From RGIG464 sp045643185 (GTDB lineage: Bacteria > Myxococcota_A > Bradymonadia > UBA4248), in assembly GCA_045643185.1 (NCBI GenBank), contig JAZUKH010000206.1, positions 1 through 6,683 of the forward strand: 6,683 bases of DNA. Direction: 5' to 3'. The notes beneath the pieces are model-generated. The model was given only the letters and a program-made list of their open reading frames with translations. It did not search any database and was not told the origin of the DNA. A program made the translations under genes and the position numbers. This document shows positions 6,285 through 6,683 of the stretch, piece by piece; position 1 is the first letter of the stretch; every line of letters begins with the position of its first letter.

Positions 6285-6289
6285 GCGGC

Positions 6290-6683
6290 CTAGTGCATGC
6301 GATTGCGGCGACGTCTTAACAATAAAATGGCTCCGCCTAACAAGCCAAAGAAGGCACTGCCGATAGAGAAATCGTGCGTTTTACGGATGCTGCAACTGCA
6401 ACCATCATCGATGTATCCGTAATCATCGGTTTGATCTTGCTGACAGGTTTCGTTGTCGCAATCCGCCATCTCGTCACAGACCCCGTCTTCGTCGATCTCA
6501 CCGTCGCAGTCGTTGTCCTTCTTGTCACAGATCTCTTTCGCCGGTACGCAATCCGCCATCTCGTCACAGACCCCGTCTTCGTCGATCTCGCCGTCGCAGT
6601 CGTTGTCCTTCTTGTCACAGATCTCTTTCGCCGGTACGCAATCCGTCATCTCGTCACAGACCCCGTCTTCGTCGATCTCGCCG
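6290..6683 (-). CDS. MopE-type Asp/Cys-repeat surface protein with MYXO-CTERM-like signal, C-terminal part
   Basis: The frame is open to the right edge, so only the last 130 residues or so are seen and the start lies outside; an ATG at 6649 is internal to the repeats. From the edge inward there is a partial and then two full copies of a 30-residue repeat with core CDKKDNDCDGEIDEDG, the putative metal-binding motif of PF11617 (MopE-type). Asp and Asn at alternating positions suggest calcium-like coordination, and four Cys per repeat suggest disulfides and an extracellular site. A degenerate DNETCQQDQTDDYGYIDDG segment follows. The end has a Cys pair (GCSCS), a hydrophobic segment (about IGSAFFGLLGGAILLL) and RRRRN, the layout of the MYXO-CTERM sorting signal handled by a dedicated sortase-like enzyme in Myxococcota. 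A cell-surface protein is inferred; its partner or ligand is unknown. Confidence 0.9.
   Translation of the reverse strand, partial: GEIDEDGVCDEMTDCVPAKEICDKKDNDCDGEIDEDGVCDEMADCVPAKEICDKKDNDCDGEIDEDGVCDEMADCDNETCQQDQTDDYGYIDDGCSCSIRKTHDFSIGSAFFGLLGGAILLLRRRRNRMH
6459..6683 (-). repeat. 90-bp coding tandem repeat, near-identical copies
   Basis: Equivalent bases recur at 6461, 6551 and 6641, a period of 90 bp or 30 codons, and the last copy runs off the edge. Over the visible overlap I see only two differences: A at 6500 against G at 6590 (silent), and T at 6646 against C at 6556 and 6466, which changes Ala to Thr. Such identity at silent sites points to recent duplication or gene conversion rather than protein-level constraint alone. 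Confidence 0.92.

Larger units (their letters stand above)
5979..6289. other. Gene-free, hairpin-rich convergent intergenic region
   Basis: This lies between the 3' ends of the MBL gene and the MopE-repeat gene. Open frames cross it in all three + frames, but none has a ribosome binding site or a recognisable product, and their peptides are rich in Ala, Arg, Cys and Ser as expected for shadow translation of GC-rich hairpins. It holds the 24-bp duplication at its left end and two strong stem-loops (listed separately). No good intrinsic terminator with a T-run was found for either flanking gene. It may contain a dispersed repeat element. Confidence 0.55.

Noticed and set aside
6060..6366. Overlapping + strand frames of 65-77 residues in the hairpin region
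   Set aside because: Several frames are open at once, none has a ribosome binding site, and they run antisense into the MopE-repeat gene.

Overview
The window looks like a chromosomal segment of a deltaproteobacterial-type predator or social bacterium, most likely Myxococcota or the related Bradymonadia. The evidence is the combination of an FHA-DUF4388 protein, a MopE-type Asp/Cys-rich repeat protein ending in a MYXO-CTERM-like sorting signal, and a DUF4157 (eCIS core) metallopeptidase-like protein. This is inferred from gene content; no rRNA or other marker gene is present.

Layout, left to right. 1-124: four tandem copies of a 31-bp unit, probably the end of a longer array. 125-618: a gene-free stretch with small palindromes, a possible promoter and a ribosome binding site. 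619-3135 (+): an 838-residue protein, mostly alpha-helical, with a C-terminal DUF4157 domain carrying HELTH. 3153-3193: a strong bidirectional terminator shared with the convergent gene yqeY (3251-3700, -). Upstream of yqeY are a dyad-symmetric leader and the terminator of the next gene. 3866-4882 (-): an FHA-DUF4388 protein. 4883-5180: an AT-rich divergent promoter region. 5181-5978 (+): an MBL-fold hydrolase related to RNase Z. 5979-6289: a gene-free convergent region full of stem-loops. 6290-6683 (-): the C-terminal end of a surface protein with 30-residue repeats, open at the right edge.

The genes do not form one operon. Each appears to have its own promoter or terminator, and directions alternate. 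yqeY and the FHA gene are co-oriented but separated by a terminator. The most notable item is the 838-residue protein. DUF4157 is known mainly from proteins encoded with extracellular contractile injection systems, often at the N-terminus of the cargo. Here it is C-terminal, follows about 660 residues of unrecognised helical sequence, has no signal peptide, and has no injection-system genes beside it in this window. Secondary points are the near-identical 90-bp coding repeats, an in-frame 24-bp duplication at the hydrolase stop codon, and a sequence resemblance between the left-edge array and the hairpin-rich region near the right edge.
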